Origin: Gaiellasilicea sp963761905
GTDB taxonomy: Bacteria; Actinomycetota; Thermoleophilia; Gaiellales; Gaiellaceae
Length of the DNA stretch: 64,000 bases
NCBI GenBank assembly: GCA_963761905.1
Contig: CAVXIQ010000009.1
Location: 21,352 to 85,351, forward strand
Direction: 5' to 3'
Of the stretch, positions 1-9,834 are shown in pieces. Numbering within the stretch: the stretch's first letter is position 1; each line of letters begins with the position of its first letter. The position numbers and the translations under genes are program-made. Under the pieces are notes generated by a model that was not told the origin of the DNA, searched no databases, and saw only the letters and a program-made list of their open reading frames with translations.

Positions 1-47
1 GCGTCTTCGTCACCGCCAAGCGCATCTTCGTCGCCGACCCCGATTAG
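1..47 (+). CDS. C-terminal end of an upstream gene, partial
   Basis: An open frame entering from the left edge ends at TAG 45-47 and reads VFVTAKRIFVADPD. Only 14 residues are visible, so the product cannot be named. The stop lies 10 nt before the cinA start, so the gene is probably in the same operon as cinA. Confidence 0.45.
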   Translation, partial: VFVTAKRIFVADPD

Positions 48-57
48 CTCGGCTCGA

Positions 58-1323
58 GTGAGCCGCCGGCGCCCCCGCGCGGTCGTCGTCGTGACGGGGA
101 GTGAGCTCGTCCGCGGCGAGCGAACCGACCTGAACGGCCCATTCCTTGCTCGGTCGCTGCTTGCGCTCGGGCTGGAGCCGGCCCGGATCAACATCGTGGG
201 CGACGACCCGGACGAGCTCGAGTCGGCGATCCGGGAGGCACTCGCCGAGGCCGATCTCGTCGCCGTCTCGGGCGGGCTCGGCCCGACGCACGACGATCGC
301 ACGGTGGAGGTCGTGGCGCGCGTCGCTGGGCTCGAGCTCGAGGTTCGCCCCGAGCTCGAAGCCGAGATCGAGGCCGTCTCCAGGGCGGTCGCCGAGAGAA
401 TGCGCCGCGCCTACACCGACTTCTCCGCGGGCGTCCGCAAACAGGCGACCGCGCCGGCTGGCGCGATCTCGCTCGGGCTCGCCGGGACCGCGCCGGGGCT
501 TGTCGTCGAGGTGGCGGGGACGCCCGTCGTCGTCCTGCCTGGGCCGCCGTCGGAGCTGCAACGACTCTGGCCGAATGCGCTCGCGACGCCAGTCGTCCGG
601 CGCGTCCTCGACGGCGGCGAGCCTCCGCTGCGACGGACGCTGCGGCTCTTCGGAGCAGGCGAGTCGACGGTTGCCCAGGCATTCGCCGACGCGGGGGGCG
701 ACGGCGATGGCCTGGAGGTGACGATTTGCGCGCGCGACTTCGAGGTCGTCGTGGAGATCCTGGCCGAGCCCGCAGCCCAGGAGCGCGCGGAGCACCTGAC
801 CGCGGCGCTCGGCGAGCGCCTCGAGCGCTACCTCTACTCCGTCGACGGGCAAACCGTCGAGCAGGTCGTCCTCCAGCTCTGTCGCGACCGCGGGCTCACC
901 CTCGCCACGGCCGAATCCTGCACCGGCGGCCTGATCGTGGCGCGGCTGACCGCGGTTCCCGGCTTCAGCGCGACGACGCTGGGCGGGATCGTCGCCTATT
1001 CGAACGAGCTGAAGGAGCGGGAGCTCGGGGTGCCGGCGGAGCTGATCGCCGAGCACGGCGCGGTCTCGGCCGAGGTCGCCGAGGCGATGGCGCACGGGGC
1101 CCGGGAACGGCTGGGAGTCGACGTCTCGGTGGCGGTAACGGGTGTGGCCGGCCCCGGCGGCGGCACCGAGGAGAAGCCGGTCGGCCTCGTCTACTTCCAC
1201 GCGGTCTCGCCGGAGGGCGGTAAGGGCTCCTCGTTCAGCTTTCCCGGCGATCGCGACTCGATCCGCCGGCGCTCCGCCGTCGCCGCTCTGCACCTCGTCC
1301 GGCGGCTCCTGACGCAGAGCTGA
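58..1323 (+). CDS. cinA: CinA family protein, nicotinamide-nucleotide amidase
   Basis: CinA-type protein of 421 aa starting at GTG 58. The N-terminal half is a molybdopterin-binding-like (COG1058) domain with SGGLGPTHDD at residues 71-80. The C-terminal half is the CinA/PncC amidase domain with ESCTGG at 286-291, containing the family's nucleophilic Ser, and AVTGVAGPGGG further on. Family members hydrolyse NMN to nicotinic acid mononucleotide in pyridine nucleotide salvage, and some also have ADP-ribose pyrophosphatase activity. The order cinA-recA-recX is a classic Gram-positive arrangement. The 421 aa length is normal for the two-domain form. Three 11-bp direct repeats cover the stop codon and the start of the recA upstream region. 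Confidence 0.93.
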   Translation: MSRRRPRAVVVVTGSELVRGERTDLNGPFLARSLLALGLEPARINIVGDDPDELESAIREALAEADLVAVSGGLGPTHDDRTVEVVARVAGLELEVRPELEAEIEAVSRAVAERMRRAYTDFSAGVRKQATAPAGAISLGLAGTAPGLVVEVAGTPVVVLPGPPSELQRLWPNALATPVVRRVLDGGEPPLRRTLRLFGAGESTVAQAFADAGGDGDGLEVTICARDFEVVVEILAEPAAQERAEHLTAALGERLERYLYSVDGQTVEQVVLQLCRDRGLTLATAESCTGGLIVARLTAVPGFSATTLGGIVAYSNELKERELGVPAELIAEHGAVSAEVAEAMAHGARERLGVDVSVAVTGVAGPGGGTEEKPVGLVYFHAVSPEGGKGSSFSFPGDRDSIRRRSAVAALHLVRRLLTQS

Positions 1324-1342
1324 CACAGAGTTGACACAGAAT
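1310..1342. repeat. Three tandem 11-bp direct repeats upstream of recA
   Basis: The units are TGACGCAGAGC (1310-1320), TGACACAGAGT (1321-1331) and TGACACAGAAT (1332-1342). The first encodes the last codons of cinA, the second begins at its stop codon and the third is non-coding. The 11-bp period is about one helical turn, so a protein reading each unit would sit on one face of the DNA. The repeats lie just upstream of a candidate recA promoter. No function is known. Confidence 0.7.
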
Positions 1343-1369
1343 CGCCGCGAAGCCTGGTCGGCTCGTGGC

Positions 1370-1375
1370 TAGCGT
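1370..1375 (+). promoter_or_regulatory. Candidate -10 element for recA
   Basis: TAGCGT matches the TAnnnT form of the other -10 elements in this window and would give a leader of about 70 nt before the recA ATG. No convincing -35 and no SOS box of the CGAAC-N4-GTTCG type is visible in the intergenic region. Confidence 0.3.
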
Positions 1376-1452
1376 GGGCCCATGCCGTCCGATCCGACTG
1401 CTTTGCTTCTCAGTCCGCGCCGCTTGAACACCGAAGCTTGGAGGCCAAGACC

Positions 1453-2535
<1,083 letters not shown>

Positions 2536-2540
2536 TCCCG

Positions 2541-2972
2541 GTGGGCGAGCCGCGACCGGCCGTCGAGACCGCTCTGCGGGCGCTTCGCGCTCGTGATCGC
2601 TCCGTTTTCGAGCTCGAGTCGCGCCTGCAGCAGCGCGGGGTAGGCACGACCGAGCAGCGCGAGACGCTCGAGTTGCTCGCGCGCCTCGGCTATGTCGACG
2701 ACGAGCGGTTCGCTCGGTCGCGCGCGGAATCCCTTGCGCGGCGGAACTGCGGCGACGAGATGATCCGCGCCGACCTGGAGAGCCGGGGCGTCGCGGCCGA
2801 ACGAATCGACGCCGCGCTGGCGGGGCTCGAGCCGGAGCGGGAGCGCGCCGAGCGAATCGTCGCGAGCAGAGGCTCGAGCGCGAAGACGGCGCGGTTCCTG
2901 GCGGCGCGTGGCTTCTCGCAGGACGCGGTCGAGACCGTCGTTGCGCCGGAGGAGGCCGAGGCAGTAGACTGA
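2541..2972 (+). CDS. recX: Regulatory protein RecX
   Basis: RecX of 143 aa starting at GTG 2541, 5 nt after recA. RecX binds in the RecA filament groove and limits its extension and ATPase activity. The three-helix repeats are recognisable: LARLGYVDDERFARSRAES in the middle and the AARGFSQDAVETVV repeat at the C-terminus. The length fits the short actinobacterial form. Coupled expression with recA is implied by spacing. The end of the gene contains TAGACT at 2965-2970, which could act as a -10 for the following rny leader. Confidence 0.88.
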   Translation: MGEPRPAVETALRALRARDRSVFELESRLQQRGVGTTEQRETLELLARLGYVDDERFARSRAESLARRNCGDEMIRADLESRGVAAERIDAALAGLEPERERAERIVASRGSSAKTARFLAARGFSQDAVETVVAPEEAEAVD

Positions 2973-3210
2973 CCAGGCTTCCATCTGACGTTTTTCCTGC
3001 ATACCGCGCTTTTCCGAAACCGGCTCGAAACGTGTCCACGAATCCCCTGAAATCCAAGCTTCCCGGCGAACTGAAGGAGCCGCCGGCGTTCGCGTGAGCT
3101 GACGCGGAGACCGGAGCCGCGGCCCAGCAGGCCGAGCGCCGGATGTGAGCAGCCGCGCTCCATGGAGGGCGCGGGCAATCGAACCCCTCTTCCCGGGAGG
3201 TCGGTCGGTC

Positions 3211-4710
3211 ATGCTCACGGTCATCGCGGCGCTCGTCGGACTCCTAGCCGGGGCTGCGCTCGCAGCAGCGTTCCTGATCCTGCGGAGCGGCTCGCGCGTG
3301 CACGTGGTCGAGCGAGAGGCCGAGGCGATCCGCCGGGAGACGCAGATCGAGGCTCGGGAGCGCGCCATCCGGCTGAGGACCGAGATCGAGGACGAGGTCC
3401 AGACGCGGCGGCTCGAGATCGCCAAGGTCGAGGAGCGTGTGCAGTCGCGGGAGCGCGAGCTCGAGCACAAGCAGACGGAGGTGACGCGGCGAGAGCAGGG
3501 GCTCGCCGATCGAGAGATCCACGTCCGCGAGCTTCAGGAGGAGCTCAAGGCGGCGAAGAGCGAGTCGATCAAGGAGCTCGAGCGCGTCGCGGGGCTCACC
3601 CTCGCCGACGCGAAGCACCACCTGCTGGAGCGCTCGGAGGACATGATCCGGCACGAGCTGGCGCGCACCGTGCGACAGCTCGACGAGGAGGCGCGCGTCG
3701 AGGCGAAGCGGCGCGCCCGAAATCTCGTTGCCGACGCGCTCCAACGAGTCGCCGCGAGCCACACGGCCGAGACCACGGTCAGCGTCGTCGAGCTGCCCTC
3801 CGACGACATGAAGGGCAGGATCATCGGCCGCGAGGGACGGAACATCCGCGCACTCGAGCACCTCACCGGCGTCGACTTCATCGTCGACGACACCCCGCAG
3901 GCCGTGGTGCTCTCGTCCTTCGACGGGCTCAGGCGCGAGGTGGCGAAGATGACGCTCGAGAAGCTGATCGAGGACGGGCGGATCCACCCGGCGCGGATCG
4001 AGGAGATGTACTACAGCTCGAAGGCCGAGCTCGAGGAGCACGTCCGCCTCGCCGGGGAGCAAGCGGTGTTCGAGGCGCACTGCGGTGACCTGCACGAGGA
4101 GGTCGTGAAGGTGCTCGGGCGGCTCCGCTACCGGACGAGCTACGGGCAAAACGTGCTCAAGCACACGCTCGAGGTCGTCCACCTGGCGGGGATCATGGCG
4201 AGCGAGCTCGGCGCCAGCGTCAAGACGGCGAAACGGGCGGCCCTCCTGCACGATCTCGGCAAGGCGATGACCCACGAGGTCGAGGGCTCGCATGCGTTGA
4301 TCTCGGCCCAGTGGGCGAAGCGCTACGGCGAGAGCCAGGGCGTCGTCCACGCGATCGAGGCGCACCATCACGAGGTGCAGCCGCAAACCGTGGAGGCGGT
4401 GCTCCTGATTGCCGCCGACGCGATTTCCGCCTCCCGGCCGGGCGCGCGGGGCGAGAGCCTCGAGCACTACATCAAGCGCCTCGGCGCCCTCGAGGAGATC
4501 GCGACCCAGAAGCCGGGCGTCGCCAAGGCCTATGCGCTCCAGGCCGGGCGCGAGATCCGGGTGATGGTCGAGCCGGCCGAGGTGGACGACGACGCGGCGA
4601 TCCTTCTCTCACACGAGATCGCCCGGGAGATCGAGGATCAGCTCGAGTATCCGGGCCAGGTGAAGGTGATCGTGATCCGGGAAAGCCGGGCGATCGAGGT
4701 CGCCAAGTAG
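3211..4710 (+). CDS. rny: Ribonuclease Y
   Basis: Membrane-anchored endoribonuclease that starts bulk mRNA turnover in bacteria lacking RNase E. The 499 aa product has one N-terminal membrane segment (about residues 2-24), a long charged coiled coil to about residue 190, a KH domain with GRIIGREGRNIRALE, and an HD domain with HDLGKA and an EAHHHEV helix. ATG 3211 is chosen because it places the hydrophobic segment at the N-terminus and has GGGAGG 10 nt upstream. A GTG at 3145 in the same frame would add 22 residues ahead of the membrane helix. The gene is preceded by a 238-nt interval with no recognised riboswitch. Confidence 0.95.
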   Translation: MLTVIAALVGLLAGAALAAAFLILRSGSRVHVVEREAEAIRRETQIEARERAIRLRTEIEDEVQTRRLEIAKVEERVQSRERELEHKQTEVTRREQGLADREIHVRELQEELKAAKSESIKELERVAGLTLADAKHHLLERSEDMIRHELARTVRQLDEEARVEAKRRARNLVADALQRVAASHTAETTVSVVELPSDDMKGRIIGREGRNIRALEHLTGVDFIVDDTPQAVVLSSFDGLRREVAKMTLEKLIEDGRIHPARIEEMYYSSKAELEEHVRLAGEQAVFEAHCGDLHEEVVKVLGRLRYRTSYGQNVLKHTLEVVHLAGIMASELGASVKTAKRAALLHDLGKAMTHEVEGSHALISAQWAKRYGESQGVVHAIEAHHHEVQPQTVEAVLLIAADAISASRPGARGESLEHYIKRLGALEEIATQKPGVAKAYALQAGREIRVMVEPAEVDDDAAILLSHEIAREIEDQLEYPGQVKVIVIRESRAIEVAK

Positions 4711-5100
4711 TGGAAACGACGGCCGCCGCCCGCCGGTGGGCGGAGGTCTGGAGTCGGGCCTGGCCGCGCGCCGACACCGACGCGATCGCAGCGCTCTACG
4801 CCGACGACGCGAGTCTTCTACTCCCATCCCTTTCGAGCTTCGCAGACGCCCGCCGAGTACGTCGCCTGGGCGTTCGGCGAGCAGGTCGAGGCCGAGTGCC
4901 GCTTCGGCGAGCCGGTGGCGGCGGACGATCGTGCCGCCGTGGACTGGTGGGCCGTGATCACCGACCGGGACGGCAGTCGGCAGACCGTGGCCGGCACCTC
5001 GCTGCTCCGGTTCGACGCCGACGGCCTCGTGGTCGAGCAACGCGACGCCTGGGCCGACGAGGCCGGCCGGCGCGAGTTGCCCGACTGGGCTCCGGGCTAG
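4710..5100 (+). CDS. NTF2/SnoaL-like small protein, frame broken once
   Basis: Small protein of about 130 aa starting at GTG 4710, which shares its G with the rny stop codon. The N-terminal part reads RRWAEVWSRAWPRADTDAIA and the C-terminal part contains DRAAVDWWAVITDRDGSRQT and FDADGLVVEQRDAW, typical of the cone-shaped NTF2/SnoaL fold. The two halves lie in different frames. One surplus base around 4815-4819 restores a continuous reading (DASFYSHPF). A sequencing insertion is more likely than real inactivation, because the downstream half keeps good coding character. The ligand or reaction cannot be predicted. Confidence 0.65.
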
Positions 5101-5103
5101 ACT
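5098..5103 (+). promoter_or_regulatory. -10 element TAGACT before miaB
   Basis: TAGACT begins with the stop codon of the preceding gene and ends 9 nt before the miaB ATG, predicting a leaderless or nearly leaderless miaB transcript. Confidence 0.5.
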
Positions 5104-5112
5104 GACCCGCTG

Positions 5113-6432
5113 ATGAGGCGGTACCACGTCACCACGTTCGGCTGTCAGATGAACGCCCACGACTCGGAGCGGATCAAGGGGATGCTCGAGTCGCTCGGGC
5201 TCGGCGAGGCGCCCTCCCAGGACGGGGCGGACGTGCTCGTCTTCAATACCTGCACGATTCGCGAGAAGCCCGATACGAAGCTCGCCGCGTACCTCGGCGA
5301 GGCGGGCGCCCGGAAGCGGCAGAACCCCGATCTCGTCGTCGCTGTGGGCGGCTGCTACGCCGAGGCTCAGCGCGAGCGGATCTTCGAGCTCTACCCGCAG
5401 GTCGACGTCGCCTTCGGGCCGGGGTCGATTCCGCATCTGGGGGAGTGGATCGGCGCCGGGGGACACGCTCCCCGAGGCCGCTTCGGCACCCACGAGCACT
5501 TCGCCGGCGACCTCCCGATGCACCGGGAGCGTGCGTTCAGCGCCTGGGTCCAGGTGTCGATGGGGTGCAACTCGAAGTGCGCCTACTGCATCGTCCCGGC
5601 GGTCCGGGGGCGCGAGCAGAGCCGCAGGCCGGGCGAGATCGTCGCCGAGGTGACGCGGCTGGCCGCCGACGGGGTCAGGGAGATCACCCTGCTCGGCCAG
5701 AACGTGAACTCCTGGGGTCGCGATCTCCGGCCCGACCTCGACACCGAGTTCGGCGAGCTCCTGCGCGCCTGCGACGCGGTGGAGGGAATCGAGCGGATCC
5801 GCTTCACGAGCCCGCATCCGAAGGACTTCCGCGAGCCGGTGATCGCCGCGATTGCCGAATGCGACGCAGTCTGCGAGCACATCCACCTGCCGCTCCAGTC
5901 CGGCTCGCCGCGGATCCTGAAGGCGATGCGGCGGACCTATGACGCCGATCGCTATCTCAGCCTCGTGGCCAGGCTCCGCGAGGCGATCCCGGATCTGGCG
6001 CTCGGCACCGACCTGATCGTCGGCTTTCCCGGCGAGACCGACCTCGACTTCGAGCAGACGCTCGAGCTGGTCGAGGCTGTCCGCTTCGACAGCGCCTTCA
6101 CCTTCATCTACTCGCCGCGGCAGGGGACGGAGGCGGCGACGATGCCGGATCAGGTGCCCGACGAGCTCAAGCACGAGCGCCTGGAGCGCCTTGTCGACCT
6201 CGTCCAGCGAATCGCCGCCGAGCGGAACGCCGAGCGCGTCGGGCGTGTCGAGGAGGTGCTCGTCGAAGGATCGAGCCGCACCGACGCCAGCGTGCTGCGC
6301 GGACGCACGCGCCGGAACACGACCGTCAACTTCGCCGGCGCAGCGACGCCCGGCGAGCTCGTCGACGTCCTGATCGAAGGCTCGAGCTCGACGACGCTCA
6401 GGGGCATCGAGCGCGCAGCGGTCGCCGCGTGA
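5113..6432 (+). CDS. miaB: tRNA (i6A37) methylthiotransferase MiaB
   Basis: Radical SAM enzyme of 439 aa that adds a methylthio group at C2 of N6-isopentenyl-adenosine 37 in tRNAs reading U-starting codons. The N-terminal UPF0004 domain supplies the auxiliary cluster cysteines C11 (GCQMN), C47 (FNTC) and C81 (GGC). The radical SAM motif CNSKCAYC provides C152, C156 and C159. A TRAM domain closes the protein from about residue 375. It works after MiaA, whose gene lies 2 kb downstream. The stop overlaps the next gene by GTGA. Confidence 0.97.
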   Translation: MRRYHVTTFGCQMNAHDSERIKGMLESLGLGEAPSQDGADVLVFNTCTIREKPDTKLAAYLGEAGARKRQNPDLVVAVGGCYAEAQRERIFELYPQVDVAFGPGSIPHLGEWIGAGGHAPRGRFGTHEHFAGDLPMHRERAFSAWVQVSMGCNSKCAYCIVPAVRGREQSRRPGEIVAEVTRLAADGVREITLLGQNVNSWGRDLRPDLDTEFGELLRACDAVEGIERIRFTSPHPKDFREPVIAAIAECDAVCEHIHLPLQSGSPRILKAMRRTYDADRYLSLVARLREAIPDLALGTDLIVGFPGETDLDFEQTLELVEAVRFDSAFTFIYSPRQGTEAATMPDQVPDELKHERLERLVDLVQRIAAERNAERVGRVEEVLVEGSSRTDASVLRGRTRRNTTVNFAGAATPGELVDVLIEGSSSTTLRGIERAAVAA

Positions 6433-7454
6433 AGGTTCTCGTCACAGGCTCGTCCGGCCAGATCGGCACGAATCTCGCCCTGCGCCTCCAGGCCGACGGC
6501 CACGACGTCTTCGGGATCGACAAGCGCCAGAACACGTGGCTCGACGGCGACGAGTTCCGCTATCTCCTCCAGGACCTCTCCGGCCACTATCCGGCGTTCC
6601 CGGGCGGGATCGGCGGCGTCGAGTACCCCGAGACCGACCTCGTCGTCCATCTCGCCGCCCACGCGAAGGTGCACCAGCTCGTCGCAGAGCCACACCGCGC
6701 GCTCGAGAACCTGATGATGACCTTCAACGTCCTCGAGTTCTGCCGGCAGGGACGGATCCCGATCGTCTTCTCCTCGACCCGGGAGGTCTACGGCGACGTC
6801 CACCGCTTCGAGGGCTACGCGGAGGCGACCGCCGACTTCGCCTTCACGGAGAGCCCGTACTCGGCGTCGAAGATCGCGAGCGAGGCGTTCATCTACGCCT
6901 ACGCGCGCTGCTACGGCCTCGACTACCTCGCGTTCCGCTTCTCGAACGTCTACGGCCGCTACGACAACGACCTGCACCGGATGACGCGGGTCCTGCCGCT
7001 CTTCATCCACCGGATCACGCGCGGCGAGCCGATCGTGATCTACGGCCCGGAGAAGGTGCTCGACTTCACCTATGTCGACGACTGCGTCGACGGGATCGCC
7101 CGCGGGATCGAGGCTCTGGCGGACGGGCGCGTCGCGAACGAGACGATCAACCTCGCCTACGGCGAGGGGAACACGCTCGTTCGCGCGGCCGAGCTGATCG
7201 GCGCTGCTCTCGACCTCGAGCCGCAGATCGAGACTGCTCCGGCTCGGCTCGGAGAGGTGACGCGCTACGTCGCCGACATCAGCAAGGCACGCGACCTCTT
7301 CGGCTGGGAGCCGCGAACCCCGCTCGACGCCGGCATCCCGGCCTCGGTCGCGTGGTTCCTGGAGCACCGAGCGGCGCATCCCGAGGAGGACCGGCTCGTC
7401 GAGAGCGAGGGAGCCGGCGCAGGCTGGAAGACGCTCGCCACCGAGCCTGCGTAG
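6429..7454 (+). CDS. NAD-dependent nucleotide-sugar epimerase/dehydratase
   Basis: Extended short-chain dehydrogenase of 341 aa starting at GTG 6429, overlapping the miaB stop by GTGA. The Rossmann motif TGSSGQIG is at residues 6-13. The catalytic pair is visible as SSTREVYG and YSASK, and the sugar-binding part carries FRFSNVYGRYD. This is the family of UDP-glucose/UDP-glucuronate epimerases and dTDP-glucose dehydratases. The substrate cannot be fixed from sequence alone. Its stop codon directly abuts the next start at 7455. Confidence 0.85.
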   Translation: MKVLVTGSSGQIGTNLALRLQADGHDVFGIDKRQNTWLDGDEFRYLLQDLSGHYPAFPGGIGGVEYPETDLVVHLAAHAKVHQLVAEPHRALENLMMTFNVLEFCRQGRIPIVFSSTREVYGDVHRFEGYAEATADFAFTESPYSASKIASEAFIYAYARCYGLDYLAFRFSNVYGRYDNDLHRMTRVLPLFIHRITRGEPIVIYGPEKVLDFTYVDDCVDGIARGIEALADGRVANETINLAYGEGNTLVRAAELIGAALDLEPQIETAPARLGEVTRYVADISKARDLFGWEPRTPLDAGIPASVAWFLEHRAAHPEEDRLVESEGAGAGWKTLATEPA

Positions 7455-8211
7455 ATGCGCGAGCGGACGCTTCGCTGGGAGGGCTGTCTCAACGTCCGCG
7501 ATCTCGGCGGCCATGCGACCGAGGACGGCGGCGAGACGCTCTGGGGGCGCGTGATCCGCGCGGACAGCGTCCATTCGCTCACGGACAAGGGTGGGAAACG
7601 CTGGCCACCCACGGGGTCTCGCACGGTCGTCGATCTCCGCTCGAACGACGAGCGGGCCGACGACGCGTCCGGCAGCGTCGAGGTGGATGTCGTGCACGTC
7701 TCCGTGCTCGCCGAGACCGGCGATCCTGTGTATGCGGAGATCCGATGCCGTCGGCCGCAGCCGTCGAGGACGAGCCAGAGGCAACGGCGAGTCTTCTATC
7801 TCGAGGTGGCTCGCCGCTGGAGCGATCGGTTCGCCGCTGCGGTCGCGGCCTCCGCCGCTGCTCGACCGGGCGGGGTCGTAATCCACTGTCACTGCCGGCA
7901 AGGATCGCACGGGACTTGTGACGGCGCTCCTCCTGCGGCTTGCCGGCGTGCTCGACCGAAGCGACATCGCGGAGGACTACGCGCTCAGCTCCGGGAACCT
8001 CGAGTCCCGGTGGCATCCCTGGGTCGAGGAGGCTGCAGACGAGGAGGAGCGCGCGCGCCGCTCGCGAATGGCCGCCTCGCCGGCTGAGGCGATGCTCGGT
8101 GTCCTCGAAGGGCTCGAAGCCGAGCACGGCTCGATCGCGGCGCTTCCTTCGCTTGGCGGGGCCTCGACGAGGGAACCGTCGACCGCCGCCCGCGCGCGGC
8201 TTCGTGACTAG
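7455..8211 (+). pseudogene. Tyrosine-phosphatase-like gene with many frame breaks
   Basis: Relic or badly sequenced copy of a DSP3-type protein tyrosine phosphatase. The opening (WEGCLNVRDLGGHAT) and RTVVDLRSNDERADD are typical. The P-loop appears as VIHCHC in one frame and continues as KDRTGLVTALLL only after removing one base near 7896. Further breaks are needed near 7590 (-1), 7619 (+1), about 7755 (-1), about 7790 (+1) and near the 3' end. This density is far above that of the other broken genes here, so true decay is possible. The frame ending at TAG 8209-8211 keeps the C-terminal half. Confidence 0.6.
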
Positions 8212-9077
8212 ACGTCCTCGCGATCTTCGGCCCGACGGCGTCGGGCAAGACCGCGATTGCCGAAGCGGTCGCCGCGCGGCTGCCTGCGGAGATCGTCTCC
8301 GCCGACTCGATGCAGGTCTACCGCGGCCTGCCTCTCCTCACGAACCAGTCGGAGCAGCCCGCACGCCTCGTCGCGATCTGGCCGCTCTCGCACGAGGCGT
8401 CGCTCGGTGAGTACCAGGTGCTCGCTCACGCTGCGATCGACGAGATCCTGGCGACCGACCGCACTCCGATCGTGGTCGGCGGGACGGGGCTCTACCTCCG
8501 CGCCGCACTCGCCGAGCTCGAGCTCCCGCCCGCGCCGCCGCCGGGTGCGAGGGAGCGCTGGAGCGCGTCCTACGACGAGCACGGGGGTGCCGCGACGCAC
8601 GCCGAGCTTGCAACACTCGACCCCGAGGCGGCCGCCGCCGTGCATCCGAACGACCGCCGGCGCGTCGTTCGCGCGCTCGAGCTCGCGGAGGCCGGCGCCT
8701 CACTCCGGCCCCGGCACGATCGGCTGTGGACGAGGGAGACACGCCATCCGACGCTGATCGTCGGCCTCGACGTGGCGAAGGACACCCTCGAGCGACGAAT
8801 TGCCGAGCGGACGGAGGCGATGTTCGAGACCGGGGTGGAGGCCGAGGTCCGGCACGCGCTGTCGGAAGAGCTCTCGGCGACTGCGCGGCAGGTGATCGGC
8901 CTGCGCGAGGTCGCGGAGCTGCCGCGCGGCGACGCAATCGAGGCAATCGTGCGGCGGACTCGTCGCTACGCCGCGTACCAGCGGAAGTGGCTGCGACGCA
9001 TTCCGGGCATCGTCATCATCGACGCGAACCGGCCGACGGACGAGGTGGCGGATGAGGTTCTCGCCGATTTCATTTGA
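8204..9077 (+). CDS. miaA: tRNA dimethylallyltransferase MiaA, start region disrupted
   Basis: Transfers the isopentenyl group from DMAPP to N6 of adenosine 37, providing the MiaB substrate. The P-loop reads FGPTASGKTAIAEAVA and is followed by SADSMQVYRGLPLLTNQ, IVVGGTGLYLRA and the C-terminal GLREVAE and RRYAAYQRKW segments. From codon 8208 (CTA) onward the frame has no ATG, GTG or TTG before Met 8310, which lies after the P-loop. GTG 8204 would start the protein if one surplus base near 8211-8214 is removed, giving V-T-R-V-L-A-I-F-G-P. The end overlaps dapF by 26 nt. Confidence 0.85.
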
Positions 9078-9834
9078 AAAATGGCACGCGCTCGGCAACA
9101 GCTATCTGCTCCTCGAGCGGGCCGAGCTCGGACGCCCGCTCGAGCCGGAGCAGGCGCGGCGGCTCTGCGACTCTCGCGAAGGGATCGGCGCCGACGGCGT
9201 TCTGGAGGTCGTTTCTGTGGAAGGTGCACGCGCCGAGATCGCGATCTGGAACCCGGACGGGTCGGCGGCCGAGTTCTCGGGCAACGGCACCCGGATCGCC
9301 GCGGCGTGGCTCATGGACCGGAGCGGCGCGGTCGCGGTCAGCGTTGGGGTGTCGGGACGCGACTACGAGGCGATGAGCAGCGGTGAGGAGATCGCGATCG
9401 AGATCGGCCACGTCCAGGTGAGCAACCCGGAGTCGATCGTCGTCGACGGCGAGACGATCGAGGTGACGCCGGTCTCGGTGGGCAACCCGCACGTGGTGAT
9501 CCGGCGCGACGCCGACCGGGACGAGCTGCTCCGGCTCGGCCCGCTACTCGAGCGGCACGAACGCTTTCCCGAGCGAACGAACGTCCAGCTGATACGGGTC
9601 GACGGCGCGCACGACCTGTCGGCGCTCGTCTGGGAGCGCGGAGCGGGGGAGACGTCGGCGTCCGGCTCGAGCGCCGTCGCGGTCGCCGCCGCCGCGATCG
9701 CGAATGGCTGGTGTGAGACCCCGATCACCGTCCACCTGCCGGGCGGTGACCTGAAGGTCGAGCTGGATCACGGCGGGAGTGCCACGCTAACGGGCCCCGC
9801 AGAGCGGATCTGCAGCGGCGAAACGGCCGGCTAA
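9052..9834 (+). CDS. dapF: Diaminopimelate epimerase family protein with both catalytic Cys replaced by Ser
   Basis: DapF family protein of 260 aa. The enzyme converts LL- to meso-diaminopimelate for peptidoglycan and lysine. The scaffold is intact: GNSY near residue 15, WNPDGSAAE at 66-74, GNGTR at 77-81, VGNPHVV at 143-149, RTNVQL at 175-180 and ERGAGET at 195-201. The residue that is normally the first catalytic Cys is Ser76 (F-S-G-N-G). The second, normally A-C-G, is Ser204 (A-S-G). The gene is complete, overlaps miaA and ends tail to tail with dapD inside a dap cluster, so a real role in the pathway is expected. Whether Ser/Ser supports epimerisation is unknown. Confidence 0.88.
   Translation: MRFSPISFEKWHALGNSYLLLERAELGRPLEPEQARRLCDSREGIGADGVLEVVSVEGARAEIAIWNPDGSAAEFSGNGTRIAAAWLMDRSGAVAVSVGVSGRDYEAMSSGEEIAIEIGHVQVSNPESIVVDGETIEVTPVSVGNPHVVIRRDADRDELLRLGPLLERHERFPERTNVQLIRVDGAHDLSALVWERGAGETSASGSSAVAVAAAAIANGWCETPITVHLPGGDLKVELDHGGSATLTGPAERICSGETAG

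Noticed and set aside
2973..3210. The 238-nt leader of rny as a possible riboswitch.
   Set aside because: I could not match it to c-di-AMP, c-di-GMP or other riboswitch consensus elements, and no clear pairing scheme emerged by eye.
4810..4825. Programmed frameshifting as the reason for the broken genes.
   Set aside because: The sites share no slippery sequence, occur in many unrelated genes and usually need one inserted base removed; error is simpler.
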